Shown piece after piece: positions 1 to 8,446 of a stretch of DNA of 64,000 nucleotides. The stretch spans positions 316,637 to 380,636 of the forward strand of contig JBFMAK010000001.1 in assembly GCA_040755695.1 (NCBI GenBank). The letters run 5' to 3'. The DNA comes from Candidatus Diapherotrites archaeon. Lineage in GTDB: Archaea > Iainarchaeota > Iainarchaeia > Iainarchaeales > 1-14-0-10-31-34. Numbering within the stretch: position 1 is the stretch's first letter; each line of letters starts with the position of its first letter. The position numbers were made by a program, and so were the translations under genes. The notes under the pieces were generated by a model. It saw nothing but the letters and a program-made list of their open reading frames with translations, was not told the DNA's origin and ran no database searches.

Positions 1-644
1 CTTTTTCTTTGCTCATGCCACACTACAGGCAATTCAATAATTTTCATTCCTTTCTTCTGTGCCCTAATCAAGAGTTCTGCGTCCCAGAACCAGCCTCTTG
101 ATAGAGAGGCATCATAGCCTAATTCTTTCACTAATTCAATTAATTTTTTTCTTTTAAATGCCTTTATCCCGCAGTTATGGTCTCTTATTTTTGAATTGAA
201 ATAAAACTGAATGAATTTGTTGTAAAGGAGGCTCATGAGGCGCCTGGAAATCCTCCTTTTTATTCTACTGCCTTTCACATACCTGCTTCCAAGGGCAATG
301 TCTTCTCCTTTCCTTATTTCTTCAACCAGTTCAGGGATGGCACTCAAGCTTTGAATTGAATCAAGGTCCAGAAATACAACTATGTTGCCTTTTGCCTGCA
401 GGAATGATTGCGCAAGATTTTCTCTTCTTGTGGGCCCTTTTTCAAATTCAATTAATTTAATTGCTTTTTTGTTTTTCGCGAATTCCTTTATTATTTTCCT
501 TGAATTATCCTTTGAGTTATCATCAACTACAATCAATTCAAATGACCTAAAACCCTTATTCAGGAAATCATACATCTTGTGCAGGTTCTGCTTAACAGAA
601 CTTTCTCCGTTGTACACAGGCACAAAAAAAGACACTTCAGCCAT
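1..644 (-). CDS. Family 2 glycosyltransferase, dolichyl-phosphate mannosyltransferase-like (C-terminus cut by window edge)
   Basis: I translated this gene directly; it runs off the left edge, so only about 214 N-terminal residues are visible. It starts at an ATG (644) with MAEVSFFVPVYNGE, the first strand of a GT-A fold. A LIVVDDNSKDNS nucleotide-binding loop and a VVFLDLDS DxD-type metal site follow. GSRYVKGSRI and a DHNCGIKAF stretch are typical of dolichol-phosphate mannose/glucose synthases (DPM1/GtrB group). Enzymes of this family move a sugar from a nucleotide donor to a polyprenyl phosphate on the cytoplasmic face of the membrane. The upstream radical SAM gene ends 14 nt before the start on the same strand, so the two are probably co-transcribed. 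The exact sugar and the presence of C-terminal TM helices cannot be seen. Confidence 0.85.
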   Translation of the reverse strand, partial: MAEVSFFVPVYNGESSVKQNLHKMYDFLNKGFRSFELIVVDDNSKDNSRKIIKEFAKNKKAIKLIEFEKGPTRRENLAQSFLQAKGNIVVFLDLDSIQSLSAIPELVEEIRKGEDIALGSRYVKGSRIKRRISRRLMSLLYNKFIQFYFNSKIRDHNCGIKAFKRKKLIELVKELGYDASLSRGWFWDAELLIRAQKKGMKIIELPVVWHEQRK

Positions 645-658
645 TTTTTTTCTTAACC

Positions 659-1642
659 TCAAAAATTCTTGCCAGCCAAATTCATTAAAGCTCCAAGATT
701 CATTGAGCCAATGAAATTGTATTCCATGCAGTTTGCGCTTAGGCAGGAACCGCAATTTAAGCCAGATAACTTTTCAAATGCTTTTTCAAATCCATTTTCA
801 AAAAAGTTTAGTGCATTAAATTTTTCCATTGAATTAAAGCACGGAAAAATGTCTTCGTTGGAGTCAATGTGACAGAACTGCCTTCCAGCAAGGCATTTTA
901 TAGCCTTTGACGAATCAGGCCAGTACAGTAAATGCTTCAGGTACTGCATTGAATTTGCAACCTTTTTTCTTTCAATCTTTGCTTCAATCAATTTTTTTAC
1001 TACATTCTTGTATTCTTTTTCTGATGGTCGGATTTTTTCTGTTTTGCCTGAAAGCCTTGGGTTGTGGTGTAATGGCTGGAATGAAGCCCAGAAATTCAGT
1101 TCTTGGGCTTTTTCAAGAATGAAATCAATTTCATTCAAATTATATTTTGTGAGCGTTGTTACAGTCCATACCTTAATTCCGTTTTCCCTTGCTTTTTTTA
1201 TTGCACCCACCACTTTTTCATAGCATTTAATTCCTCTTTGCATGTCATGGATTTTCTTGCTTCCATCAAGACTCAATACAAGCAAATTCAAATTCTTCAA
1301 CTCATCAATTCTTTTCTCTGCAAGAATTCCATTTGACCCCAGAGTAGTGAAAATTCCTTTCTTGCGCGCAAAATCAATTATTTCTCCAATGTCTTTTCTC
1401 AGCAAGGGCTCGCCCCCAGTAAATCCAATCCTTTTTGTTCCTTTTTTTGAGAGGACTTCAATTACTTCAAGCACTTGCCCTGTACTCAAATCCTTGATTT
1501 TTCTTTCTGGAATATTGCAGTAAATGCATTTGGAATTGCACTTGTTTGTAATTGAAAAGCCTGCATTCAATGGAATTCTGGCCCCAAACAAATTGCATTT
1601 AATTATGCCGCCAAACAAACTTACGCCTTGAACAAACCCCAT
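659..1642 (-). CDS. Radical SAM protein with cysteine-rich C-terminus
   Basis: Radical SAM enzyme of 327 residues with the cluster motif NKCNSKCIYC (C35, C39, C42 from the ATG) and a GFTGGEPLL stretch, the GGEP motif that binds the SAM amino group. The C-terminal third holds more cysteines (KCLAGRQFC, IFPCFN, LNCGSCLSANC), consistent with a SPASM/Twitch-like auxiliary cluster. Members of this branch include peptide and lipid/sugar-modifying enzymes, so the substrate is unknown. It lies directly upstream of the dolichyl-phosphate transferase-like gene on the same strand and next to other glycan genes, so a role in lipid-linked glycan or surface modification is possible. A TTG lies one codon before the ATG at 1642; I prefer the ATG. 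No clear Shine-Dalgarno sequence is seen. Confidence 0.85.
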   Translation of the reverse strand: MGFVQGVSLFGGIIKCNLFGARIPLNAGFSITNKCNSKCIYCNIPERKIKDLSTGQVLEVIEVLSKKGTKRIGFTGGEPLLRKDIGEIIDFARKKGIFTTLGSNGILAEKRIDELKNLNLLVLSLDGSKKIHDMQRGIKCYEKVVGAIKKARENGIKVWTVTTLTKYNLNEIDFILEKAQELNFWASFQPLHHNPRLSGKTEKIRPSEKEYKNVVKKLIEAKIERKKVANSMQYLKHLLYWPDSSKAIKCLAGRQFCHIDSNEDIFPCFNSMEKFNALNFFENGFEKAFEKLSGLNCGSCLSANCMEYNFIGSMNLGALMNLAGKNF

Positions 1643-1702
1643 CAAACCAACTTTTAATGCATCAATTAAATAATTTAGCTAACATTAGAATAAATAGGTT
1701 AT

Positions 1703-2953
1703 ATGCTGGAAAAAGTGCCTAGATTCCAGTTATACTGGAACAAAAAAATCTTTCTTGCAGGACTAAAGACAATTCTTTCAGGTAAAACAATTGAAGGCCC
1801 TAAAATAAAAGAATTCGAGGGAAAATTTTCTCGCTATATTGGAGCAAAATATGCTGTAAGCATTCCTTCAGGAAAGATGGCGTTATATCTTTCAATTAAA
1901 GCCTTAAAATTAGAGAGAGGCTCAGAGATAATTGTGCCCGCATTCACAGTGCCCGAAGTTGTTTCAATGGTTTTGTGCGCTGGGCTAAAGCCTGTTTTTA
2001 TTGACATAGAAAAAGATTCATTTAACATTGACCCCCAAAAAATTGAAGAAAAGATTACAAAAAAAACAAGTGCAATTCTATTAACACACTTATATGGGGA
2101 ACCCGCAGACATCAAAGAAATCCAAAAAATTGCAGTGAGGCATAAGCTGAAAATAATTGAGGACTGCGCGCAGGCCTGCGGGGCAGAATACAATGGAATT
2201 AAAGCAGGGAATTTTGGTGATGCAAGCTATTTCAGTTTTGGTCTAGTAAAAAATCTGAATACTTTGGGTGGCGGAATGGTTTTGAGCAACAACAAAAAAT
2301 TGATTGAAGATATAAGAATGGAAACAAGCAATTTTTCAGAACAAAAAAAATCAATTCTAATAAAAGAATTTTTTACTGCAACAATTTTATGGGTTATGAC
2401 TTCAAGAATCATTTTTTCCATTATTATCTGGCCCTTGCTTAGATTCATTAAAATTTTTAGAAAGAATTCCATGGACAAAGCTTTTGAATTAAAGGAAGAA
2501 GAGCTTTCAGTGAAAGAAATTCTTGAGCATTATAAAAATAAATTTTCTAACTTTCAAGCATTGATTGGATTGCTTCAATTGAATGAGCTGGAAAAAAACA
2601 ATAATAAGAGAATTGAGAACGCAAAAATTTTGATGCGAGAACTGAAAGGAATTAGAATGCTGAAGCTTCCTGAAGAAAGAAAAGGCATTAAAAGCATTTA
2701 TCCATTTCTTGTAGTGAGAGTGCCAACACAAAAAAGGGATTGGTTTGTTGAAGAATTATTTAGGAAAGGAATTGACTGCAGCAAAGGAAACCTTAAGGCA
2801 TGCAATAAAATGCAATTATTCAAGGAATTCAGAGCAAGATGCTCTAATGCAGAAAGCGCAGAAAAAGAAGTTCTTTACATTCCAGTGCATTCAACCCTTA
2901 ATCGGCATGACATGAAATTGATTGCAGAAAAAATAAGGGAAACGATAGAATGA
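1703..2953 (+). CDS. DegT/DnrJ/EryC1/StrS-family PLP aminotransferase
   Basis: PLP-dependent sugar aminotransferase family, 416 residues. The fold-type I landmarks are visible: KYAVSIPSGKMAL near residue 50, EDCAQACGA with the PLP-binding D154, and SFGLVKNLNTLGGG with K183 as the probable Schiff-base lysine. Family members usually aminate NDP-4-keto or 3-keto sugars for O-antigen-like or N-glycan sugars. Some members are dehydratases, but those replace the lysine with histidine, and here it is lysine. A strongly hydrophobic stretch around residues 228-250 (ILWVMTSRIIFSIIIWPLL) is unusual for this soluble family and suggests membrane attachment. The stop overlaps the next start as ATGA (2950-2953), indicating translational coupling with the polytopic membrane protein. 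Confidence 0.85.
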   Translation: MLEKVPRFQLYWNKKIFLAGLKTILSGKTIEGPKIKEFEGKFSRYIGAKYAVSIPSGKMALYLSIKALKLERGSEIIVPAFTVPEVVSMVLCAGLKPVFIDIEKDSFNIDPQKIEEKITKKTSAILLTHLYGEPADIKEIQKIAVRHKLKIIEDCAQACGAEYNGIKAGNFGDASYFSFGLVKNLNTLGGGMVLSNNKKLIEDIRMETSNFSEQKKSILIKEFFTATILWVMTSRIIFSIIIWPLLRFIKIFRKNSMDKAFELKEEELSVKEILEHYKNKFSNFQALIGLLQLNELEKNNNKRIENAKILMRELKGIRMLKLPEERKGIKSIYPFLVVRVPTQKRDWFVEELFRKGIDCSKGNLKACNKMQLFKEFRARCSNAESAEKEVLYIPVHSTLNRHDMKLIAEKIRETIE

Positions 2954-4863
2954 AAATTAAAAAGATTTTTAATAAAGAGCTAAAGTATGAATTGATTGTT
3001 CTTGCAGCCTTTTTGGTTTTAACTGCTTTCATGACTTATCCTTTAATTTTCCGGCTTGACTCTATTTTTTTTATTGATGCTGATTCTACATGGTACACAT
3101 GGAATTTTTGGTTATGGAATAAGTCTATTGTAGAATTGCATGAGAGCCCTTTTCGCACTGACTTTATTTATTACCCCCAGACCATAAGCCTGAGCCAGTC
3201 CGAGCCAAGCCCTCTAAATTCTTTTATTTCTATTCCTTTACAGCATCTTTTCGGGTTGAATGCCTCGCTTAATTTATTGCTTTTGTTTTCTTTTGTTTTG
3301 GCTGGCTTTGGAGCCTATCTTTTGGTTTATTATCTTACTGAAAACAGAATTGCTGGTTTTGTTGCAGGAATAATTTTTGCTTTTGCTCCAACCCATTTCG
3401 TTCAAGTGCTTGCAGGCCAGATAGCAACTGCTTCAATTCAATGGATTCCTTTATTTGTACTGTATTTAATTAAGACTTTTAAAGAAAAGAATTACAGGAA
3501 CGCTGTTTTTGTTGCACTGTTTTTTGCTTTAACCACTTATTCTTCCTGGTATCTTTCAATGTTTCTTGTTTATTTCACTTTGTTTTTCTTTGCTTATAAC
3601 TACTTTTATGAAAGAAATAAATTGCTAGACAAGGATTTAATCAAGCGCTCTGCTTTAATGGTTGGAGTTTCAGCTTTTATTGTCCTGCCATTGTTTTTGC
3701 CTCTAATACCTGAAATAATTGACTCCCTTAATTTCAAAAACTATTTATTTACTTCAGACCACTTCATTCACTCGTCTGATTTAGCGGAATTTTTTATTCC
3801 TTCAGGCTACCCCCCATTTTTTGGTAATACTTCCAGTAATTTTTACAAGAAATTTTTTGGCGAGGAAATTGTATTAAGTGTTTTCATAGGTTTCACTGTA
3901 TTGTCTTTGAGTATTGCTTCTTTATTTAAGGTTGACAGAAAAAAGACTCTTTTTTGGGCCTTTGCTGCTCTGCTTTTTTTTGTTCTGTCTCTTGGTCCAG
4001 TGCTTCAAGTGTTTGGCAATTTAAGCATTTTAGGCTCGAAGCCTATTTACTACAAAAATTTTGTTCAGTCTTTATACGATGGTGAGTCAAGCATATCATA
4101 TAACAGGGAAGTGTTAAAGCAGCCTGGCGTTATTCCCTTGCCTTATGCTTTTTTGGAGGAATTTCCTTTTACTGCTTTGCTTAGGGCTGTACACAGATTT
4201 GCTTTAATGCTTATGCTGTGCTTGAGTGTTTTGGCTGGATTTTTTTGCGCTAGACTGCTTAAAGATGAAAGGAAAATGTTTGGCATTGCAAAAGGCAAAT
4301 TGTTTGTTTTCCTTATTTGTGTTTTTATTTTGTTTGAGTTTTTGGTTATTCAACTTCCAATTCAAAGTTCTATTGTGCCAGAAAAATTTTTAGAGCCTTC
4401 CTTCTTTAAGGAGATTGGCAGTGATAAAGAGAATTATGCTTTAATTGAACTGCCGTACAGTACGATTTATGGTTCAAGATTTTCAAATATTCTTAATAGG
4501 CGGTATAATTATTATCAGACAATTCACGGAAAAAAGATTGTTGGGGGCTTTGCTGACAGGCTGCCTGTAGAACAGGTTAATTATTCAAAGAAATTGCCTT
4601 TCGTGCGCCTACTATTGTATCCTGAATTAATCAATGAAGAGAATATTAATGAATCGCCAGAAATATTGAAGGAATTGAAAATCAAGTACATTGTAATTCA
4701 CGACAAAATATACATTCCGTACAGAAATAAATATATTGATTTGAATAAACTAATAATGCCTGAAGACGTTAGCAAATTGGGAAAAATTCTTGAAAAAAAT
4801 TTCCCTAAAAGCAACTGGAAGCAATACCCTGAAGAGCACATCACAGTAATAAAAGTTTATTAA
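2950..4863 (+). CDS. Polytopic membrane protein, GT-C / PTPS-related-like
   Basis: A 637-residue protein with about 11-13 predicted TM helices and a soluble C-terminal region of roughly 150 residues. The N-terminus has one helix followed by an acidic loop (IDADSTWYTWNFWLW), the layout of GT-C-fold lipid-phosphate-sugar glycosyltransferases, where acidic residues in the first extracytoplasmic loop are catalytic. The overall look resembles the '6-pyruvoyl-tetrahydropterin synthase-related' membrane family (PF10131), whose name is historical and does not imply that reaction. It overlaps the DegT-type aminotransferase by 4 nt, so the two probably act in one glycan pathway. Its stop overlaps that of the convergent radical SAM gene by 4 nt. 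The function is inferred from topology and neighbours; the exact family is uncertain. Confidence 0.6.
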   Translation: MKIKKIFNKELKYELIVLAAFLVLTAFMTYPLIFRLDSIFFIDADSTWYTWNFWLWNKSIVELHESPFRTDFIYYPQTISLSQSEPSPLNSFISIPLQHLFGLNASLNLLLLFSFVLAGFGAYLLVYYLTENRIAGFVAGIIFAFAPTHFVQVLAGQIATASIQWIPLFVLYLIKTFKEKNYRNAVFVALFFALTTYSSWYLSMFLVYFTLFFFAYNYFYERNKLLDKDLIKRSALMVGVSAFIVLPLFLPLIPEIIDSLNFKNYLFTSDHFIHSSDLAEFFIPSGYPPFFGNTSSNFYKKFFGEEIVLSVFIGFTVLSLSIASLFKVDRKKTLFWAFAALLFFVLSLGPVLQVFGNLSILGSKPIYYKNFVQSLYDGESSISYNREVLKQPGVIPLPYAFLEEFPFTALLRAVHRFALMLMLCLSVLAGFFCARLLKDERKMFGIAKGKLFVFLICVFILFEFLVIQLPIQSSIVPEKFLEPSFFKEIGSDKENYALIELPYSTIYGSRFSNILNRRYNYYQTIHGKKIVGGFADRLPVEQVNYSKKLPFVRLLLYPELINEENINESPEILKELKIKYIVIHDKIYIPYRNKYIDLNKLIMPEDVSKLGKILEKNFPKSNWKQYPEEHITVIKVY

Positions 4864-6278
4864 CCAAAAAGATTTCTTTTAACGAGCCTTGCCCCCACAG
4901 TCATCTTTATTTTTAAGTCACTTAAAGACTTTAATCCAAGCAATTGTTTTGCAATAAATTTTGGTTTAAGGTAATGGTTTCTGTAAGCCTTTCGAGCAAA
5001 ATATTCCAGTTCTTTTCTGCTTAAATGAGGGTAAGAAATTATTGCCTGTACTGCAGGGTCAATTGGTTCATAGTCTCTTGATTTTGTGGCAATCCAGCCT
5101 TTCCTTTTTGCCTGGAAATAGAATTCTGTTCCAGGGAAAGGAGAAGCAATGCTGTAAAGCGCATAATTCACATTCAATTTCTCTGCCTCTCTTAAGGTGT
5201 GCTCAATTGTTTCTGTTGTTTCCAAAGGCGTTGCCCCAAATAATATATTTATTTCTGGTTCAATTTTGTATTTCTTCAAAATTTCAATTGCCTTGTAATA
5301 AGATTCAACTTTAATGTCTTTTTTTACAGCATCCAAAATCTTCTGATTGAATGATTCAATGCCCAAATTAATGCACTTGCATCCTGCTTCAGCCATTGCC
5401 TTTGCATTCCTTTCTGTAATCATGTCAGCGCGGGCATAACAATACCACTCCAAACCCAAGTCCTTTATTCCATTGCATATCTCTGAGGTTCTTTTTTCAT
5501 TCCAGACAAACTCATCATCAATTACCGTAACAGACTTAAAGCCTTTTCCTGCAATGTCTTGGAATTCTTTTATTACTCTTTCAACAGGATAAAGCAAAGG
5601 CGAAGGTTTTGTATTAAATTTCTTTTTGTATTCCAGTTCTCGGGCAAAACTCAAAGCATTTGGAACGCAGAAAGTGCACCTGCCAAAACACCCCCTTGAA
5701 GTCAAAATGGTTGTATGAGGCAATTTTGATAATTTTGGATTGAAATAAGGCTTATGGTTGAGTAAGCTTCTGTCAGGAATTGGAAGCACCGAAATATCTT
5801 TTATTTGGAGTGCAGAAAAGTTATGAATTGCCCTTTTTGCTTTTTTTCTTTTCAATGCATTCAGCAAATTAAGCGATGCAATTTCATGTTCTCCTCTTAT
5901 GACAAAAGTATCATCTTTGTCCAGAAAGTTTTTTGGGTTCCAAGTGGGTTGTGTTCCAGTAAAAATGAATTTGGTTTTGGGATTGATTTCCCTGATAATT
6001 TTCCTTGCATTAAAGTCTGTTTTCTCTGAGAGGAATACAGTAAAAAAAATATAAAAATCTGCATTGTTTTCTTCAATGAATTTTTTGAAGTAATTGATTG
6101 AACGGTTCTCAGCTTGCAGGTCCCTTATATTTACTTCAAAGCCTTTTTCTTTAAGCAGGGTCGCAGTTCCAAGCATTGCAATTGGAGGCAGGTAGTACAG
6201 AGAATAATTGCATCCGAAAATCCTTTCAACGCCCTTTTCTCCCTTTCCCGCAGGAGGAATTATAAAAGAGATTTTCAT
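4860..6278 (-). CDS. B12-binding-domain radical SAM protein
   Basis: 472 residues from the ATG at 6278, which overlaps the upstream glycosyltransferase stop as ATGA and is preceded by a GAGG sequence; an upstream in-frame start would add 15 unconserved residues. The N-terminal 150 residues look like the cobalamin-binding Rossmann domain found in this family (PPIAMLGTATLLKEKG, then an RGEHE loop). The radical SAM core starts at SRGCFGRCTFC (C197, C201, C204) and continues with VTVIDDEFVWNEKR and GIESFNQKILD. Proteins of this architecture methylate or rearrange unactivated carbons in lipids, antibiotics and pigments. No B12 DxHxxG motif is evident, so cobalamin binding is uncertain. The operon context suggests modification of a lipid carrier or glycan. 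Confidence 0.85.
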   Translation of the reverse strand: MKISFIIPPAGKGEKGVERIFGCNYSLYYLPPIAMLGTATLLKEKGFEVNIRDLQAENRSINYFKKFIEENNADFYIFFTVFLSEKTDFNARKIIREINPKTKFIFTGTQPTWNPKNFLDKDDTFVIRGEHEIASLNLLNALKRKKAKRAIHNFSALQIKDISVLPIPDRSLLNHKPYFNPKLSKLPHTTILTSRGCFGRCTFCVPNALSFARELEYKKKFNTKPSPLLYPVERVIKEFQDIAGKGFKSVTVIDDEFVWNEKRTSEICNGIKDLGLEWYCYARADMITERNAKAMAEAGCKCINLGIESFNQKILDAVKKDIKVESYYKAIEILKKYKIEPEINILFGATPLETTETIEHTLREAEKLNVNYALYSIASPFPGTEFYFQAKRKGWIATKSRDYEPIDPAVQAIISYPHLSRKELEYFARKAYRNHYLKPKFIAKQLLGLKSLSDLKIKMTVGARLVKRNLFG

Positions 6279-7216
6279 TTTAATGCCCCTCGAATAAAAC
6301 CTAAAGCCCAGCCAAAAACCCAAACAAAAATTAATGAGGAAATAATTAATGGGTTAAGCTTGAATTTGAAATAAGAATAAAGTCCTGCAATAATTAATGC
6401 CATAAATTCTGCTGCAGCAGCATAAAAGAATAAATTAATTGAAAACAAAAGCAACAAAAATAACAGAATCAAGTTCAGTGAAGGAAGAAAGTGGTAGTAT
6501 CTTGCGCTTTTGGGATGCAGTTTAATTAATTGTGTTTTTCCCAAGCTGAAACTGAATGCCTGCCTGAAAAACCTTTTGTAAGAGCCTTTCCTGTAATGCC
6601 ATACAATTGCTTCGGGATTGAAAATTAGCTTGAATCCCTTTTCCCTTATTCTAAAATCTAATTCAGGGTCCTCGTTTGAAATCATTTTTTCATTGAACCC
6701 CTTTAATTCTTTCAGTATTTCCTTCCTATATATTACATTGCATCCAGGGTTGTGCTCAACTTCCTTAATTTTTTTTTCTCTGCTGCCGTATTCTGCTCCC
6801 AAAGAACTTAGGAGTTCAATTGTTTTCCCTATATGCTGAGAAAATTTAGAGTCATCTTTAGGCGTAAGATTTGGGCCACCAACAGAAGCAATTGAATTGT
6901 CTTTAAAGCATGAAATTAATTCTTTAAGCCAGTCCTTTGAGGCAACACAGTCAGCGTCCGTAAAAGCAATGAAGTCTCCTGAAGCCTTTTTTATGCCTAA
7001 ATTTTTTGCAAAGACAATGCCTTTCCTTTTTTCAATGAAAAACTTGTCTGCGTATTTCATTGCAATTTTTTGTGAGCCATCGGTTGAGCCATTGTCTATT
7101 ACAACCAATTCTTTGTCCTTGTATGAATTGCCTTTGACTGATTTGAGGCATTTCTCCAGTGTTTTTTCTTCATTCAGGACAGGCACTATAATTGAAACTT
7201 TTTTCAATGCCACCAC
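6275..7216 (-). CDS. Family 2 glycosyltransferase with C-terminal TM helices
   Basis: GT2 enzyme of 313 residues. VSIIVPVLNEEKTL opens the GT-A fold, VVIDNGSTDGS binds the nucleotide, FTDADC (D87, D89) is the DxD metal site, and NEDPELDFRIREKG supplies the acceptor-side acidic residues. Two or three hydrophobic helices follow from about residue 233, anchoring it to the membrane. The predicted reaction is transfer of a sugar from an NDP donor to a lipid-linked or surface glycan; the sugar is unknown. The start is GTG at 7216; a second GTG directly follows, so the true start may be one codon later. The ATGA overlap with the B12-type radical SAM gene shows coupled translation. A GT4 gene is divergent, 63 nt away. 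Confidence 0.85.
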   Translation of the reverse strand: MVALKKVSIIVPVLNEEKTLEKCLKSVKGNSYKDKELVVIDNGSTDGSQKIAMKYADKFFIEKRKGIVFAKNLGIKKASGDFIAFTDADCVASKDWLKELISCFKDNSIASVGGPNLTPKDDSKFSQHIGKTIELLSSLGAEYGSREKKIKEVEHNPGCNVIYRKEILKELKGFNEKMISNEDPELDFRIREKGFKLIFNPEAIVWHYRKGSYKRFFRQAFSFSLGKTQLIKLHPKSARYYHFLPSLNLILLFLLLLFSINLFFYAAAAEFMALIIAGLYSYFKFKLNPLIISSLIFVWVFGWALGFIRGALK

Positions 7217-7279
7217 TCTAATTATTATAATCAGAATATCATATTAATACATTACGAAAATAATTGGAAGAGGCGTTTT

Positions 7280-8446
7280 ATGAAGGCATTGATTGTTGCG
7301 CCATATTTTCACCCTTACATTGCAGGCGGCATGAAGTATGCATTAGACCAAAGCCTTTGCCTGAAAAAAGCAGGCTTCAAAGTAATTGCAACTGCAGCAG
7401 GCCATAAAAGCAATAAATTCAAGAAAGAAATAATTGAAGGAATAAAGATATACAGGCTTCCAGCGCAATTCAAATTATCAGGCACTCCGCTCAGCCTTGA
7501 ATGGAGGAAAAAACTGAATGAAATAATAGAAAAAGAAAAGCCTGATGTAATAAACGGGCATATTCCAGCGCCATTCATTGCAGACTTGGCTGCAAGAATT
7601 GCAGTAGAAAAAAGAATCCCTTTCATTTTAACTTACCATAATGACATAACAAAAGAGGATTTCTTTGGAAATTTGCTGTCAGAAGGCTATTATTCCATGC
7701 TTGGAAACAAAACCTTAAAAATTTCAAGCAAAATTATTGCCACCTCAGAATACTATGCAAAAAAATCAGTTCACTTGAGAAAATACGTGCACAAAACAGA
7801 ATTTATCCCCCCAGCAGTGGACGAAAAAAAATTTAATTTGAGAGTAAACAGAAACTGGCTTAAAAGAAATTATAAATTAAAAAACAAAAAAATAGTTTTA
7901 TTTGTAGGTTGCCTTGGAAAAGGGTATGAATACAAAGGCCTGAATTATTTAATTGAAGCGATTTCTATGACAAAAAAGGAAATTCCAGAAATAAAATTAA
8001 TTGCTGTTGGAGGCGGAGAAGAAAAACAAAAATATGTTGCATTATGCAGAAAACTTGGAATTGAAAAAGAGGTAATGTTTGCAGGATTTGTTCCTTCAGA
8101 AAAACTGCCTTTATACTATGCGGGAAGCGATGCCTTTGTTCTGCCTTCAATAAACGACAGCGAAGGCTTTGGAATTGTGCTCATAGAAGCAATGGCTTGT
8201 AGGACTCCGGTAATTGGAACAAAGGCAGGAGGCATTCCTGCAGTAATAAAAGATGAAAAGGACGGCTTGATTGTGGAACCTAGAAATCCAGCAGAATTAA
8301 AAAACGCAATAATCAGAATACTTAAAAACAAAAAATTTGCGGGAAAGATTGCATTAAACGGCCATAAAAAAGTTTTTTCTGAATTCAGCCAGAAAAAATT
8401 CTGCAGCAAAATCACAAAAATATTTTTTGGGGCAGTGAAAAAATGA
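7280..8446 (+). CDS. Family 4 glycosyltransferase
   Basis: 388-residue GT-B retaining glycosyltransferase. The N-terminal Rossmann half starts MKALIVAPYFHPYIAGGM with the glycine-rich acceptor loop. The donor half carries KKIVLFVGCLGKG, and the EX7E motif is formed by E295 and E303 in SEGFGIVLIEAMACRTP, followed by AGGIPAVI. The length is normal for the family. It probably adds a hexose or related sugar from a nucleotide sugar to a growing lipid-linked glycan at the cytoplasmic membrane face. The stop overlaps the next start as ATGA (8443-8446), so it is co-translated with a GT-C-like membrane protein, mirroring the DegT/membrane-protein pair at 1.7-4.9 kb. Confidence 0.9.
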   Translation: MKALIVAPYFHPYIAGGMKYALDQSLCLKKAGFKVIATAAGHKSNKFKKEIIEGIKIYRLPAQFKLSGTPLSLEWRKKLNEIIEKEKPDVINGHIPAPFIADLAARIAVEKRIPFILTYHNDITKEDFFGNLLSEGYYSMLGNKTLKISSKIIATSEYYAKKSVHLRKYVHKTEFIPPAVDEKKFNLRVNRNWLKRNYKLKNKKIVLFVGCLGKGYEYKGLNYLIEAISMTKKEIPEIKLIAVGGGEEKQKYVALCRKLGIEKEVMFAGFVPSEKLPLYYAGSDAFVLPSINDSEGFGIVLIEAMACRTPVIGTKAGGIPAVIKDEKDGLIVEPRNPAELKNAIIRILKNKKFAGKIALNGHKKVFSEFSQKKFCSKITKIFFGAVKK

